DNA of 48,739 bases from an uncultured Alphaproteobacteria bacterium (GTDB lineage: Bacteria > Pseudomonadota > Alphaproteobacteria > Bin95): assembly GCA_937891825.1 (NCBI GenBank), contig CALAHN010000028.1, positions 1 through 48,739 of the forward strand. Direction: 5' to 3'. Of this stretch, positions 1-8,675 are shown one piece after another. Under the pieces are notes generated by a model. The model did no database searches. It saw only the letters and a program-made list of their open reading frames with translations, and had not been told where the DNA came from. The position numbers and the translations under genes were made by a program. Numbering within the stretch: position 1 is the first letter of the stretch; every line of letters begins with the position of its first letter.

Positions 1-114
1 TCGGATGTCGGCAATGGGCTCACGGGTTCTGATCAATGCAAATTGGTATAACTTCCGCGACAAACAGGGGCGCCCTTGCCGCGGCCATGTCGGGCAAGGT
101 TCGAGGAGAAACCC

Positions 115-3100
115 ATGGCGATTGCGACATTCAATCTGGCAGACATCGATGGTTTGAACGGCTTCAAGGTCGATGGCGCATCTGTTTTCGACAACCTCGG
201 CCAGAGCGTCACAATTCTCGGCGACTTCAATAACGATGGGTTGGACGATATCGCCATGGCCGCGCCGGAAGCCGATCCGGACGCCCGCGGCCGCGCCGGG
301 GAAGCTTATATTCTCTTTACCGCGGGCGACCCCGGCAATCTCGGCTCATTGGACGGCGCAGGCTTGATCCGGATTGACGGCGTCGCCAGCACGGATCTGC
401 TTGGCCGTTACAATACCCAGATCAGCGGCGCCGGGGATTTCAACGGCGACGGCGTCGACGACTTGATCGTTGGAAGCATATTCGCCAATGGCGGCGATAT
501 TTTCGATTCTGGCGAGGCGTACGTTATCTTCGGCGGCGACGGCATCCTCGCCAGCGACTTCAACCAGAGCAATAGTGGCTTTGACCTCAGCGCGCTCGAT
601 GGCTCGCAAGGCTTCCGCCTGCCTGGTTTTGATCCTAATGACGGCGTCGGACGCGCAGTCAGCAGCGCTGGCGACGTCAATGGCGATGGCTTCGATGACC
701 TGGTCATCGGTGTCCACAACAGCTCTCCCTACGGACGCAGCGGCGCCGGCGAAGCATTTGTCGTGTTCGGCACAGACCAATCCGTTTCAGCCAGTTTTGA
801 TTTGACTGCGCTTGACGGCGCCGACGGGTTTCATCTGATTGGCGGGCTGTCGACCGTCGAGAACACCAATGGGCAGCAGACGCAACGCGTAGGCCGCGCT
901 GTTTCCGCCGCCGGCGACTTTAACGGCGATGGAATTGGCGACGTCATGGTCGGAGCGCCCACCGCCTTTAACGGCGACGGCGGCGCTTTTCTGATTTTTG
1001 GCAAAGCCACTGGCTTTGACGCCAATATCCAACTTGAGGCGCTGGACGGGACTGATGGCATCCTGCTACGCGGCGATGATGTCGCCCAGATCGCCGTCGG
1101 CACATCCATCAGCGCTGCAGGCGACGTTAACGGCGATGGATTTGATGATGTTCTTCTGTCCGCCGCCGCCGGCTCTTTCAACGGCCGAACGAACGCTGGC
1201 GCCCACTATGTGATCTTCGGCTCCGAATTATCCACAGGCGCGGCAATCGACCTAACAACCCTGGATGCGACCGAAGGCTTCCGCATCGACGGGGACCAGT
1301 CGATGGTGATTGGGTTCGGAGTAGCCAGCGCCGGGGGTGACGTTAATGGCGATGGCTTCGACGATATCCTCATCGGCATGGCCGGCGCTGACTACAACAG
1401 CGTTCGGACCGGCAAGGCATTTGTTGTGTTTGGCAAGGCAGATATTGCGGACGGCGGTCCGGTTGACCTTGCCGCGTTGGATGCGGGCGAAGGCCTGCTG
1501 GTCGGCGGCGGGGCCAATGGCGACCAAGTCGGTTTTTCGGTCTCCATGTCGGGCGACGTCAATGGCGATGGATTGGCCGACATCCTGCTTGGCGCTTCGC
1601 GCGCGGCCGGATATGGCGGCGCCAGCACGGCGGGACGCGTAAACCTCATCTTCGGCTTCGACCCCGATGGCGGGATCACCCATCAAGGGACCCAGGGCTC
1701 CGATGACATCACCGGGGATAGCGCTGCAAATGGCATAGTCGGCGCCGACGGCGACGATATTCTCCGCGGCGGCGGCGGCGGCGATACGATTACTGGCGGC
1801 GATGGCGACGATACCGGTCTTGGCCATGACGGCGACGATATCATCTTCGGCGGCAAAGGAGCCGATACGCTCCGCGGCTCCGCCGGCGACGATCGTCTAT
1901 CGGGCGGCGCGGGCGGCGACCTCCTGATGCCGGATGACGGCGCCGACACGGTTTTCGGCGGGGCCGGCGACGACCGCATCCTCATGATCGCCGCCGACGT
2001 CACGGCGACGGACGCCTTCGATGGCGGCGGCGGCAACGACCGGATCGAGCTGTCCGGTGGTGGTATCGTCGATTTCTCCGCGCTTGTCCGCTTTACGTCG
2101 ATTGAGGCCATTGTGCTCGGCGACGAGGGGTATCAGCTGACCGGCGGCGACGGCGGCGAAGAAATTACGGGCGGCGCCGCAGCCGATACATTGAACGGCG
2201 GCGGCGGCGACGATCGGCTTATCGGCGGTCTTGGCGTCGATACGCTGGCCGGCGGTCTCGGCGACGACTTCTATGATCTGAGCGGGGCCGAGGACGCCAG
2301 CGACAGCGTTACGGAACTGGCGGACGAAGGAACCGATACCCTGCAAGCTGGCTTCAACGCGACGCTTGGGGCGAATATCGAGAACCTGATCCTGACCGGC
2401 ACGGCTGGAACCAATATTGGCGACGGCAACAGCCTGAACAATCGCATGGAAGGCGCTTCGGTCGCGGATTCGATCCGGGGCCGCAATGGCGACGATACCA
2501 TCATCGGCGGCGGCGGAAACGACACCCTGACCGGGGATGCGGGCGACGATGTCCTGGAAGGCGGCGACGGCGATGATCGCCTGAATGGCGGCGTCGGCGC
2601 CGACGCCATGTCCGGCGGCGACGGCGACGACATTTATACTGTCGATAATGTCGGCGACACGGTCACGGAACTGCCTGGCGAAGGCAGCTTCGATCGCATC
2701 AACGTGTTCGTCGATTTCACGAATCCCGAAGGCGTCGAGTTTTTTGTCGGTCTGTTTTCAACGGTCGGGCTGGTCCTGACCGGCAATTCCGAGACGAACC
2801 GGATCACTGGCGCGAACCGGATCAACTCCCCGGACACCTTAAGCGGCGAGGGCGGCAACGACCGGATCGTCGGCCTGGTCGGCGACGACACGATCAACGG
2901 CGGCGACGGCAATGACCGGATCTTCGGGAATTCCGGCGCGGATATCATCGACGGCGGCGACGGCGACGACCTCCTGACAGGCCAGCAGGGCGGCGATACC
3001 TTCATCGTCGGCCTGAACGCCGGCAATGACGCGATTTCGGACTTCGATGGGGCTGTCGATCTGATCGACCTTTCAGCGCATGGTTTCGCCGACCTGGATG

Positions 3101-3225
3101 CGATCAAGGCCGTGACGACGGACGTCAACGGCTCCGCCGTGATCGACCTCGGCGGCAGCGCCAGCCTCAGGCTGATCGGCGTTTTGGAGAACACGTTGGC
3201 GCTGGACGATTTCATCCTGACCTGA
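115..3225 (+). CDS. FG-GAP / RTX calcium-binding secreted protein
   Basis: Predicted 1036-residue protein exported by a type I secretion system, probably a surface or extracellular adhesin or calcium-binding protein. Residues about 1-515 hold seven FG-GAP repeats with DxNGDGxxD calcium loops, enough for one integrin-like seven-bladed propeller. From about residue 528 come blocks of RTX nonapeptides (GGxGxDxx), interrupted by non-repeat segments, and a C-terminal part ending in a hydrophobic tail (DDFILT) typical of type I substrates. There is no N-terminal signal peptide, which fits that route. The ATG at 115 has a good ribosome site (GAGGAG at 103-108); a TTG 39 bases upstream is less likely. 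A possible -10 (TATAAC, 47-52) precedes it. No secretion ATPase or TolC gene lies nearby. The ligand cannot be inferred. Confidence 0.85.
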   Translation: MAIATFNLADIDGLNGFKVDGASVFDNLGQSVTILGDFNNDGLDDIAMAAPEADPDARGRAGEAYILFTAGDPGNLGSLDGAGLIRIDGVASTDLLGRYNTQISGAGDFNGDGVDDLIVGSIFANGGDIFDSGEAYVIFGGDGILASDFNQSNSGFDLSALDGSQGFRLPGFDPNDGVGRAVSSAGDVNGDGFDDLVIGVHNSSPYGRSGAGEAFVVFGTDQSVSASFDLTALDGADGFHLIGGLSTVENTNGQQTQRVGRAVSAAGDFNGDGIGDVMVGAPTAFNGDGGAFLIFGKATGFDANIQLEALDGTDGILLRGDDVAQIAVGTSISAAGDVNGDGFDDVLLSAAAGSFNGRTNAGAHYVIFGSELSTGAAIDLTTLDATEGFRIDGDQSMVIGFGVASAGGDVNGDGFDDILIGMAGADYNSVRTGKAFVVFGKADIADGGPVDLAALDAGEGLLVGGGANGDQVGFSVSMSGDVNGDGLADILLGASRAAGYGGASTAGRVNLIFGFDPDGGITHQGTQGSDDITGDSAANGIVGADGDDILRGGGGGDTITGGDGDDTGLGHDGDDIIFGGKGADTLRGSAGDDRLSGGAGGDLLMPDDGADTVFGGAGDDRILMIAADVTATDAFDGGGGNDRIELSGGGIVDFSALVRFTSIEAIVLGDEGYQLTGGDGGEEITGGAAADTLNGGGGDDRLIGGLGVDTLAGGLGDDFYDLSGAEDASDSVTELADEGTDTLQAGFNATLGANIENLILTGTAGTNIGDGNSLNNRMEGASVADSIRGRNGDDTIIGGGGNDTLTGDAGDDVLEGGDGDDRLNGGVGADAMSGGDGDDIYTVDNVGDTVTELPGEGSFDRINVFVDFTNPEGVEFFVGLFSTVGLVLTGNSETNRITGANRINSPDTLSGEGGNDRIVGLVGDDTINGGDGNDRIFGNSGADIIDGGDGDDLLTGQQGGDTFIVGLNAGNDAISDFDGAVDLIDLSAHGFADLDAIKAVTTDVNGSAVIDLGGSASLRLIGVLENTLALDDFILT

Positions 3226-3270
3226 CACGGTGCCGGTTTACTTGGTCGCTTCGTGGCTTATGTCGTCGCC

Positions 3271-3972
3271 ATGACAGAACCACGGACAGACCGGCAAGCC
3301 GCCGTCATCGGGGCGACCGGCGGGATTGGGCGGGCGCTGTTCCGCGCTTTGGATGCCTCGGGCGCATACCAGACTGTCACCGCCTTTTCCCGGCAGGGCG
3401 ATCCCGGCCTGGATCTCGCCGACGAAGCCTCTATCGAAACGGCGGCCGCCAGTCTGAAAGACGGGCCGCCGCTGCGATTGGTCATCGATGCGACAGGCTT
3501 GTTGCATGGCGATGGGGTGCAACCGGAAAAAACCTGGCGGGCGTTGGACGCAGCGGCGCTGGCGCATCAGTTTCAGGTCAACGCCATCGGCCCGGCATTG
3601 CTGATGAAGCATATGCTGCCGCTGCTGCCGCGGGCGGGACGTTCGGTGTTCGCGACCCTATCCGCCAGGGTCAGCAGCATCGGGGATAATGCCGTTGGCG
3701 GTTGGTATGGCTACCGGGCGTCCAAGGCCGCGCTGAACCAATTCGTCCGCACCGCGGCGATTGAGCTACGTCGCACGCGGCAAGACGCGATCTGCGTCGC
3801 CCTGCATCCGGGCACGGTCGCGACGGCGCTCTCCCAGCCGTTCGCGAAAACCGGGCTCGACGTTCGCACGCCTTCGGTCGCCGCCGATGATTTTCTGGCC
3901 GTCATCGCCAAGCTCACGCCTGAGGATTCCGGCGGGTTTTTCGACCAGCGCGGCGATGTTATTCCCTGGTGA
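3271..3972 (+). CDS. Short-chain dehydrogenase/reductase (C-factor-like)
   Basis: A 233-residue classical SDR, predicted to be a cytosolic NAD(P)-dependent oxidoreductase of unknown substrate. The N-terminal Rossmann motif GATGGIG is at residues 14-20, a catalytic-Ser region (ATLSARVSS) at about 128-136, and the YxxxK pair is Tyr148/Lys152 (YRASK). The HPGTVATALSQPF segment after the active site resembles C-factor/CsgA-like SDRs. The ATG at 3271 was chosen because the protein then begins just before the nucleotide-binding strand; an in-frame GTG at 3253 would add six residues. Neither start has a clear ribosome site. The gene converges on chrR, with 26 bases between the stop codons. Confidence 0.8.
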   Translation: MTEPRTDRQAAVIGATGGIGRALFRALDASGAYQTVTAFSRQGDPGLDLADEASIETAAASLKDGPPLRLVIDATGLLHGDGVQPEKTWRALDAAALAHQFQVNAIGPALLMKHMLPLLPRAGRSVFATLSARVSSIGDNAVGGWYGYRASKAALNQFVRTAAIELRRTRQDAICVALHPGTVATALSQPFAKTGLDVRTPSVAADDFLAVIAKLTPEDSGGFFDQRGDVIPW

Positions 3973-3998
3973 GAGCCCCGGCGGCGTATCTGCCCGAT

Positions 3999-4646
3999 CT
4001 ACAGACCGGCGATGCGCTGGGCGATCCGCGGCACAAGTCGGCGGAAGCGCAGCGGCGCATCGGTCACGGCAAGGCAGATGCAAGGCCCGTCGTCGCCGGA
4101 AATCGGCTGATGGTCGACCGCGCCGTCGCAGACCTGGATATCGCCGGCGGCGAAGACGTCGGCCTTGTCGAGGAAGCTGCCGGTCAACACCACCGTCATC
4201 TCAAGCCCGCCATGACCGTGTTCCGGCACCGCGACGCCCGCCGGAATGTACAGAAGCCGCGCTTTGGCGCCGCCGCGGACGCCAAGCGGAGCCTGGCGGA
4301 CGCCGCCGCCGACGCGGCGCCAGGCGACAACATCGACATCGCCCCCGACGAATGCACGGAGCGGCGTCGGCAGCAGGCCGGGCCCGGCAGGGGCGGCCGA
4401 GAGCGCGGGATCGGCCTCCATCGCGTCAAGCAAGCGCAAGCAGGCGTCCAGCGCGTCATCGGAGATCGGCGCCGGGGTCAAATCTTCGAGCGCGGCGCCG
4501 CCGATCGCATCGAGCGCCGCCGCCCGCGCGCGGCACACGGGACACAGGGCGATATGCGTCGCCGCCGCCAGACTCCAGCCTTCGGCAAGCCCGCCGGCGG
4601 CGTAGTCCAACAGGATGTCATCGCTCAAGTGATGCTGGATCGACAT
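3999..4646 (-). CDS. chrR: ChrR-type zinc anti-sigma factor with cupin domain
   Basis: A 215-residue anti-sigma factor of the ChrR family. In Rhodobacter sphaeroides ChrR holds the ECF sigma factor RpoE inactive until singlet oxygen appears. The N-terminal zinc anti-sigma domain keeps all four ligands at the Rhodobacter numbering: His6, His31, Cys35 and Cys38 (HxxxCxxC). The C-terminal cupin keeps HxH (143, 145), Glu149 and His179, and the CxC pair at 189/191. The ATG at 4646 follows a purine-rich GGGGGA. In most genomes the sigma gene lies immediately upstream and overlaps chrR. Here the upstream side is a 203-bp promoter region and then a divergent operon, so the partner sigma factor must be elsewhere or lost. 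Confidence 0.9.
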   Translation of the reverse strand: MSIQHHLSDDILLDYAAGGLAEGWSLAAATHIALCPVCRARAAALDAIGGAALEDLTPAPISDDALDACLRLLDAMEADPALSAAPAGPGLLPTPLRAFVGGDVDVVAWRRVGGGVRQAPLGVRGGAKARLLYIPAGVAVPEHGHGGLEMTVVLTGSFLDKADVFAAGDIQVCDGAVDHQPISGDDGPCICLAVTDAPLRFRRLVPRIAQRIAGL

Positions 4647-4700
4647 GCGGCGCGTTCCCCCGCGGGCAAAGCAATCGGAATAATAAACCTCTTGAACGTA

Positions 4701-4730
4701 CTTCTACGGCGGAACCTGCCGGGCGGATCA
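4701..4730 (-). promoter_or_regulatory. Candidate RpoE (ECF11)-type promoter of chrR
   Basis: On the minus strand, TGATCC (4730-4725) is followed after exactly 18 bases by TAGAAG (4706-4701), 55 bases before the chrR start. The RpoE consensus of the ChrR system, as I recall it, is TGATCC-N18-TAAGA, so the -35 is perfect and the -10 is shifted or imperfect. This would make chrR autoregulated by its own sigma factor. It is a motif match only. Confidence 0.45.
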
Positions 4731-4766
4731 TCGCCCTCAGGGAATAGTCGGTTTTTTGCGCGCCGC

Positions 4767-4796
4767 CAATCCAAGCGGCGCTTCGTTGCGTAAGCC
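4767..4796 (+). promoter_or_regulatory. Candidate RpoE (ECF11)-type promoter of lipid operon
   Basis: CAATCC (4767-4772), an 18-base spacer and TAAGCC (4791-4796) lie 54 bases before the first gene of the divergent operon. The match to TGATCC-N18-TAAGA is partial (ATCC and TAAG kept), but spacing and distance mirror the chrR site on the other strand. The two sites do not overlap. Tentative. Confidence 0.35.
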
Positions 4797-4849
4797 TTGA
4801 CGCAATTGACGGATCGCCGTCGCCCACGCCCCCCGCCCAAGGACGCCAG

Positions 4850-6142
4850 ATGCCATTCGAATCCGCAAGCCCAGGCCGCCGGCGCCGCATCGCCGTGATC
4901 GGCGCCGGCATTTCCGGCCTGGGCGCCGCTTATGCCCTGAGCCAGAGCGATGACGTCGTCCTCTTCGAGGCGGAGCGACGGATCGGCGGCCATGCGCGCA
5001 CGGTCGCGGTCGAAGCCGACGGCGGCCTCGCGATCGACACCGGCTTCATCGTCTTCAACGACCGGAACTATCCGTTGCTGACGAAACTGTTCGAAGCGCT
5101 CGACACGCCGACCATCCCGTCGAACATGTCGTTCGGCGCCAGCTTTGACGACGGCGCGCTGGAATACGCCCTCCGCAGCTTGAACAGCCTGTTCGCCCAG
5201 CGCCGCAATCTCGTGCGCCCGGCCTATCTTAGAATGCTGGCGGACGTGCTGCGCTTCAACCGTACCGCCGAGTACGCCTTGGCCGACCCCGGCCTGACGC
5301 TGGGCGAATACCTGGACCGGCAAGGCCTCGGCGCGGCATTCCGGGACTGGTATCTGCTGCCCTTCTCCGCCGCGATCTGGAGCGCCGCGCCCGCCGACAT
5401 GCTGGCCTTTCCGGCGGCGACCTTCGTCCGCTTCTTCAAGAACCACGGGCTGTTGAGCGCACGCGGCCAGCCCCAATGGCGGACGGTCAAGGGCGGCAGC
5501 CGGGTCTATGTCGAGCAGCTCGCGACTGCGCTCAAGGCGAACGGCGTCGCGATCAGGGCGGGGACGCCGGCCATAGCGGTCCGGCATGCCGATGGATTGA
5601 GCGTCAGGGCCGCCGGCGGGGAGGCGGAAGCTTTCGACGCCGTCATCCTGGCCTGCCATGCCGACCAGGCCGAGCGCCTGCTGGCCCAGCCGGACGCCGA
5701 CCAGACCCGCATTCTGGGCGCGCTTCGCTATACGCCGAACCGCGCGGTCCTCCATACCGACGCCCGCCAGATGCCCCGGCGACGCGCTTGCTGGTCGAGC
5801 TGGAACTATCTCGGCGGCTCCGGCAAGGCAGGCGGCGGCGCTGGCGTTGGCGTGACCTACTGGATGAACCGCCTGCAATCCCTGCCGACCGCGCGCCAGT
5901 ATTTCGTGACCCTGAACCCTGGCGACGCCATTCCCGACGCGCACATCGTCGACGCGGCCGAGTTCGCCCATCCCCAGTTCGATCGGGCCGCAATCGCCGC
6001 CCAGCAGTCGTTGCCGGAAATCCAGGGCCGCTACGGGATCTGGTACGCCGGCGCCTATACCCGATACGGCTTCCACGAGGACGGCTTGATGAGCGGGCTG
6101 GCGGCGGCGCAAGCGCTCGGCGCCGCGCCGGCCTGGGCCTGA
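4850..6142 (+). CDS. FAD-dependent amine-oxidase-like oxidoreductase (COG2907 type)
   Basis: A 430-residue flavoprotein, first gene of a seven-gene operon. The N-terminal dinucleotide fold has Gly18-x-Gly20-x-x-Gly23 and Glu40 at the end of the second strand for the FAD ribose, followed by the RRIGGHARTV motif of flavin amine oxidases and desaturases. The C-terminal part has the second FAD contact region (YAGAYTRYGFHEDGLMSG). Proteins of this group are often found beside DUF1365 and CFA-synthase-like genes and are thought to act on membrane fatty acyl chains; the reaction is not established. The ATG at 4850 follows AAGGA at 4839-4843. One base separates it from the next gene. Confidence 0.85.
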   Translation: MPFESASPGRRRRIAVIGAGISGLGAAYALSQSDDVVLFEAERRIGGHARTVAVEADGGLAIDTGFIVFNDRNYPLLTKLFEALDTPTIPSNMSFGASFDDGALEYALRSLNSLFAQRRNLVRPAYLRMLADVLRFNRTAEYALADPGLTLGEYLDRQGLGAAFRDWYLLPFSAAIWSAAPADMLAFPAATFVRFFKNHGLLSARGQPQWRTVKGGSRVYVEQLATALKANGVAIRAGTPAIAVRHADGLSVRAAGGEAEAFDAVILACHADQAERLLAQPDADQTRILGALRYTPNRAVLHTDARQMPRRRACWSSWNYLGGSGKAGGGAGVGVTYWMNRLQSLPTARQYFVTLNPGDAIPDAHIVDAAEFAHPQFDRAAIAAQQSLPEIQGRYGIWYAGAYTRYGFHEDGLMSGLAAAQALGAAPAWA

Positions 6143-6143
6143 C

Positions 6144-6941
6144 ATGGCAAAGCGCTTGACCCTTGCCGCCTGGCCGGCCGCCGGCGCCGCCATCCTCTCC
6201 GGCGCGACCTTTCATGCGCGCCGAGGCGACGCCAGGAACGCCTTCACCTATGGCGTCGACTATCTCCTGTTGCGCATGGCGCCAGGACCGGCCCCCGTCC
6301 AGGGGCGGCTGTTCGGCTGGCTCCGCAAGCTGCGTTTGATGGCCTATGACGACCGCGACCATGGCGTCGGCGACGGGCAGGCCGCCCGTTGGGCCGCGGC
6401 AGAAGCCTGCGCCCTGGGCTTGCCCGACGCGGCGCTGGCGGAGATCTGGCTGCTGACCCAGCCCAGGCGCTTTGGCTATGTCTTCAACCCCGTCAGCTTC
6501 TGGTTCTTCCGGGATGCGGCGGGCGGGGTCCGCGCCGTGCTGGCAGAGGTCAACAACACCTACGGCGACCGGCATTCCTACTTCTGCGCGCGGCCCGATT
6601 TCGGCGCGATCGCCGACGCCGACCGCATTATCCGGCCGAAACGCCTGCATGTCTCGCCGTTCCAGGACATCGTCGGCGACTACTCGTTCCGCTTCGACAT
6701 CGGCGCGGGGCGGATCGCCATCGCCATCGAACACCAACGGGAGGGCGGCGGCATGATCGCGACGCTGGCCGGCGATCTGGCGCCGCTCAGCGGCGGCGCG
6801 CTCGCCAAACTTCTGTTCCGCCGGCCGTTTGGCGCGCTTCGCGTCAGCGCCCTGATCCGCTGGCAAGCGCTCAAGCTTGCCTTGAAGGGCGTGCCATTCC
6901 GGCGCCGCCCGCCGCCCCCGACCGAGAAAGTGACAGGATGA
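6144..6941 (+). CDS. DUF1365 family protein
   Basis: A 265-residue member of the DUF1365 family, recognised by the N-terminal ARRGDARNAFTYGVDYLLL-like opening, the FGYVFNPVSFWF block at about residues 110-121 and the VSPFQDIVGDYSF block. The biochemical role is unknown. The family almost always sits between a COG2907 flavoprotein and a CFA-like methyltransferase, as here, so a role in modifying unsaturated phospholipid acyl chains is inferred. It begins one base after the flavoprotein stop, and its TGA overlaps the next ATG (ATGA), so translation is probably coupled. Confidence 0.85.
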   Translation: MAKRLTLAAWPAAGAAILSGATFHARRGDARNAFTYGVDYLLLRMAPGPAPVQGRLFGWLRKLRLMAYDDRDHGVGDGQAARWAAAEACALGLPDAALAEIWLLTQPRRFGYVFNPVSFWFFRDAAGGVRAVLAEVNNTYGDRHSYFCARPDFGAIADADRIIRPKRLHVSPFQDIVGDYSFRFDIGAGRIAIAIEHQREGGGMIATLAGDLAPLSGGALAKLLFRRPFGALRVSALIRWQALKLALKGVPFRRRPPPPTEKVTG

Positions 6942-8152
6942 CCGACGTCGCAAGCTTGGCCCGCGCCCCTTGTTCCGAAGCGCAGCATCAGCCGAACCGC
7001 CTATCCCGCCGGATCGAGCGGGAGATCGCCGCGATCGGCGCCCGCATCGAGCGCGGCTCCATCGATGTCACCCTGCCGACAGGGCGGCGACTGCATTTCG
7101 GCGTCGGCGAGCCTCATGCGGAGTTGACCCTGCATGGCTGGGGCGCCCTCTCGGCGCTTGCCGCGCGGGGCGATATCGGCTGGGGCGAAGCCTATATCGC
7201 CGGCCTCTGGGATAGCCCCGACATTGAGGCGCTGGCGCGGGTGACATTGCTGAACGGGGCGGCCTTCGAAAAGCCGCTGCGCCCGAACCGGATCAACCAG
7301 GCAGTTTTCCGCCTGACCGACCGGCTCATCCGCCGGAACAGCCGCGCTGGCAGCGCCCGCAATATCCGGGCGCACTACGATGTCGGCGACGCCTTCTACC
7401 GCCTCTGGCTCGACCCCACCATGACCTATTCCGCCGCGCTGTTCCGGGACGGCGCCGACAGCCTGGAAGCCGCCCAGAAGGCGAAATACCGCCGCCTGCT
7501 CGACGCTACGGCAGACGCCGGCCCACGCACCCTGGAGATTGGCTGCGGCTGGGGCGGCTTCGCCGAGGCGGCGGCGGCGGCAGGCCGGGAGGTCACGGCG
7601 ATCACGATCTCGAAAGCGCAGCATGCCTATGCCCGGAAGCGCCTTGGCGACGACGCCAGGATCGTGCTGTCGGACTACCGCGACATCGGCGGGACCTATG
7701 ACAGCATCGTTTCGATCGAAATGATCGAAGCCGTCGGCGAGCGCTATTGGCCGGTCTACTTTCAGACCGTCAAGCAGCGCTTGGCGGCGGGCGGCCGCGC
7801 GGCGATCCAGGCGATAATCGTCGACGATCTGCATTTCGAGACCTACCGCCGCCGGTCGGACTTCATCCGCCAGTACATCTTTCCGGGCGGCATGCTGCTT
7901 TCCCCCGCCGCGCTGGAGCGCGCCGCCAGGGGCGCTGGCCTGAAGATGGAAAATCTCCACCGGTTCGGCGGCGACTATGCCCGCACGCTCCGCCAATGGC
8001 AGGCCGACTTCGAGGCCGCCTTGCCCGAAATCAAGGCGCTTGGCTACGACGACGGCTTCATCAGGGGCTGGCGCTATTACCTCGCGATCTGTGCGGCGAC
8101 CTTCGCCCTGGGCCGGACCGACGTCGCCCATGTGGAGTTCGTCCATGCGTAG
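6938..8152 (+). CDS. CFA-synthase-like SAM-dependent fatty acyl methyltransferase
   Basis: A 404-residue protein of the cyclopropane-fatty-acyl-phospholipid synthase family, which uses S-adenosylmethionine to modify double bonds of membrane phospholipids. The SAM motif LEIGCGWGG is at 199-207, the substrate-side HYDVGDAFYRLWLD block at about 146-159, the YIFPGGMLLS block follows later, and a cysteine near the C-terminus (Cys385, in LAICAATF) matches the conserved CFA synthase cysteine. The ATG at 6938 is fixed by the ATGA overlap. In the Rhodobacter singlet-oxygen regulon a homologue heads the syntenic operon and has been linked to furan fatty acid formation; whether this copy cyclopropanates or does other chemistry cannot be told from sequence. 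Confidence 0.88.
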   Translation: MTDVASLARAPCSEAQHQPNRLSRRIEREIAAIGARIERGSIDVTLPTGRRLHFGVGEPHAELTLHGWGALSALAARGDIGWGEAYIAGLWDSPDIEALARVTLLNGAAFEKPLRPNRINQAVFRLTDRLIRRNSRAGSARNIRAHYDVGDAFYRLWLDPTMTYSAALFRDGADSLEAAQKAKYRRLLDATADAGPRTLEIGCGWGGFAEAAAAAGREVTAITISKAQHAYARKRLGDDARIVLSDYRDIGGTYDSIVSIEMIEAVGERYWPVYFQTVKQRLAAGGRAAIQAIIVDDLHFETYRRRSDFIRQYIFPGGMLLSPAALERAARGAGLKMENLHRFGGDYARTLRQWQADFEAALPEIKALGYDDGFIRGWRYYLAICAATFALGRTDVAHVEFVHA

Positions 8153-8675
8153 CATCATCCTGGCGGCCGCTGCGGCGCTGCTGCTCACGCCTGGCCTCGC
8201 CCGCGCCGAGAAGCCGCCGGAGCTGACAAGCCTGCCGGAAGCCGCGCGCAAGGTCGGCGAGACCGAATTCCGGGTGCTCTTCTGGCGCGTTTTCGATGCC
8301 GAGCTCTGGAGCGGCGATGGGGCGTTCGCCTGGTCGGCGCCGTTCGCGCTCACCCTGACCTACGCCCGGGATTTCACCTCGGCCCAGTTGACCGAGAGGA
8401 CACTGGAGGAAATGGCGCGGATTTCCGGCGCGCCCGAAGCCAGCTTCAAGCAGTTCGGCCGGGATTTCGCCGCCTGTATCGACGATGTTCAGTCGGGCGA
8501 CCGGATCACCGCCGTCAGCGTCGCCGAGGATAAAGCCCGCATGTTCCAGAACGGCGCGGAGCGCTGCACCTTGCAGCGGTCGAACCTGCGGCAGACATTC
8601 TTCGGCATCTGGCTCAGCGACACGAGCAGCTTTCCCGAGGCGTCCCAGCGGCTTCGGGGCGGCAAGCCTTCATGA
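8145..8675 (+). CDS. Exported chalcone-isomerase-like protein
   Basis: A 176-residue protein with a clear signal peptide (basic start, Ala/Leu core, cleavage after ARA at about residue 21) and a chalcone-isomerase-like fold signature (Chalcone_3 type: FRVLFWRVFDAELW and ALTLTYARDF early, TFFGIWLSD near the end). It acts in the periplasm. Bacterial members occur with CFA-like and DUF3833 genes; their role may be binding or isomerising modified fatty acids, but this is inference. The ATG at 8145 overlaps the end of the methyltransferase by 8 bases; longer in-frame starts inside that gene would abolish the signal peptide. Confidence 0.8.
   Translation: MRSIILAAAAALLLTPGLARAEKPPELTSLPEAARKVGETEFRVLFWRVFDAELWSGDGAFAWSAPFALTLTYARDFTSAQLTERTLEEMARISGAPEASFKQFGRDFAACIDDVQSGDRITAVSVAEDKARMFQNGAERCTLQRSNLRQTFFGIWLSDTSSFPEASQRLRGGKPS

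Noticed and set aside
1690-3010. Dense short DNA repeats that could suggest a repeat array or CRISPR
   Set aside because: They are in frame and encode RTX nonapeptides; there are no regular spacers.
4711-4715. GGAAC resembling the -35 of an EcfG general-stress promoter
   Set aside because: No CGTT-type -10 at 16-17 bases downstream, and it falls inside the better RpoE-like match on the other strand.
4625-6193. A 522-residue open frame antisense to the flavoprotein gene
   Set aside because: No recognisable domain, biased composition typical of the antisense of GC-rich genes; the plus-strand gene has full family motifs. The same holds for long antisense frames at 5643-6953, 7001-8353, 8489-9724, 11325-12602, 29301-30890 and 44598-45983.
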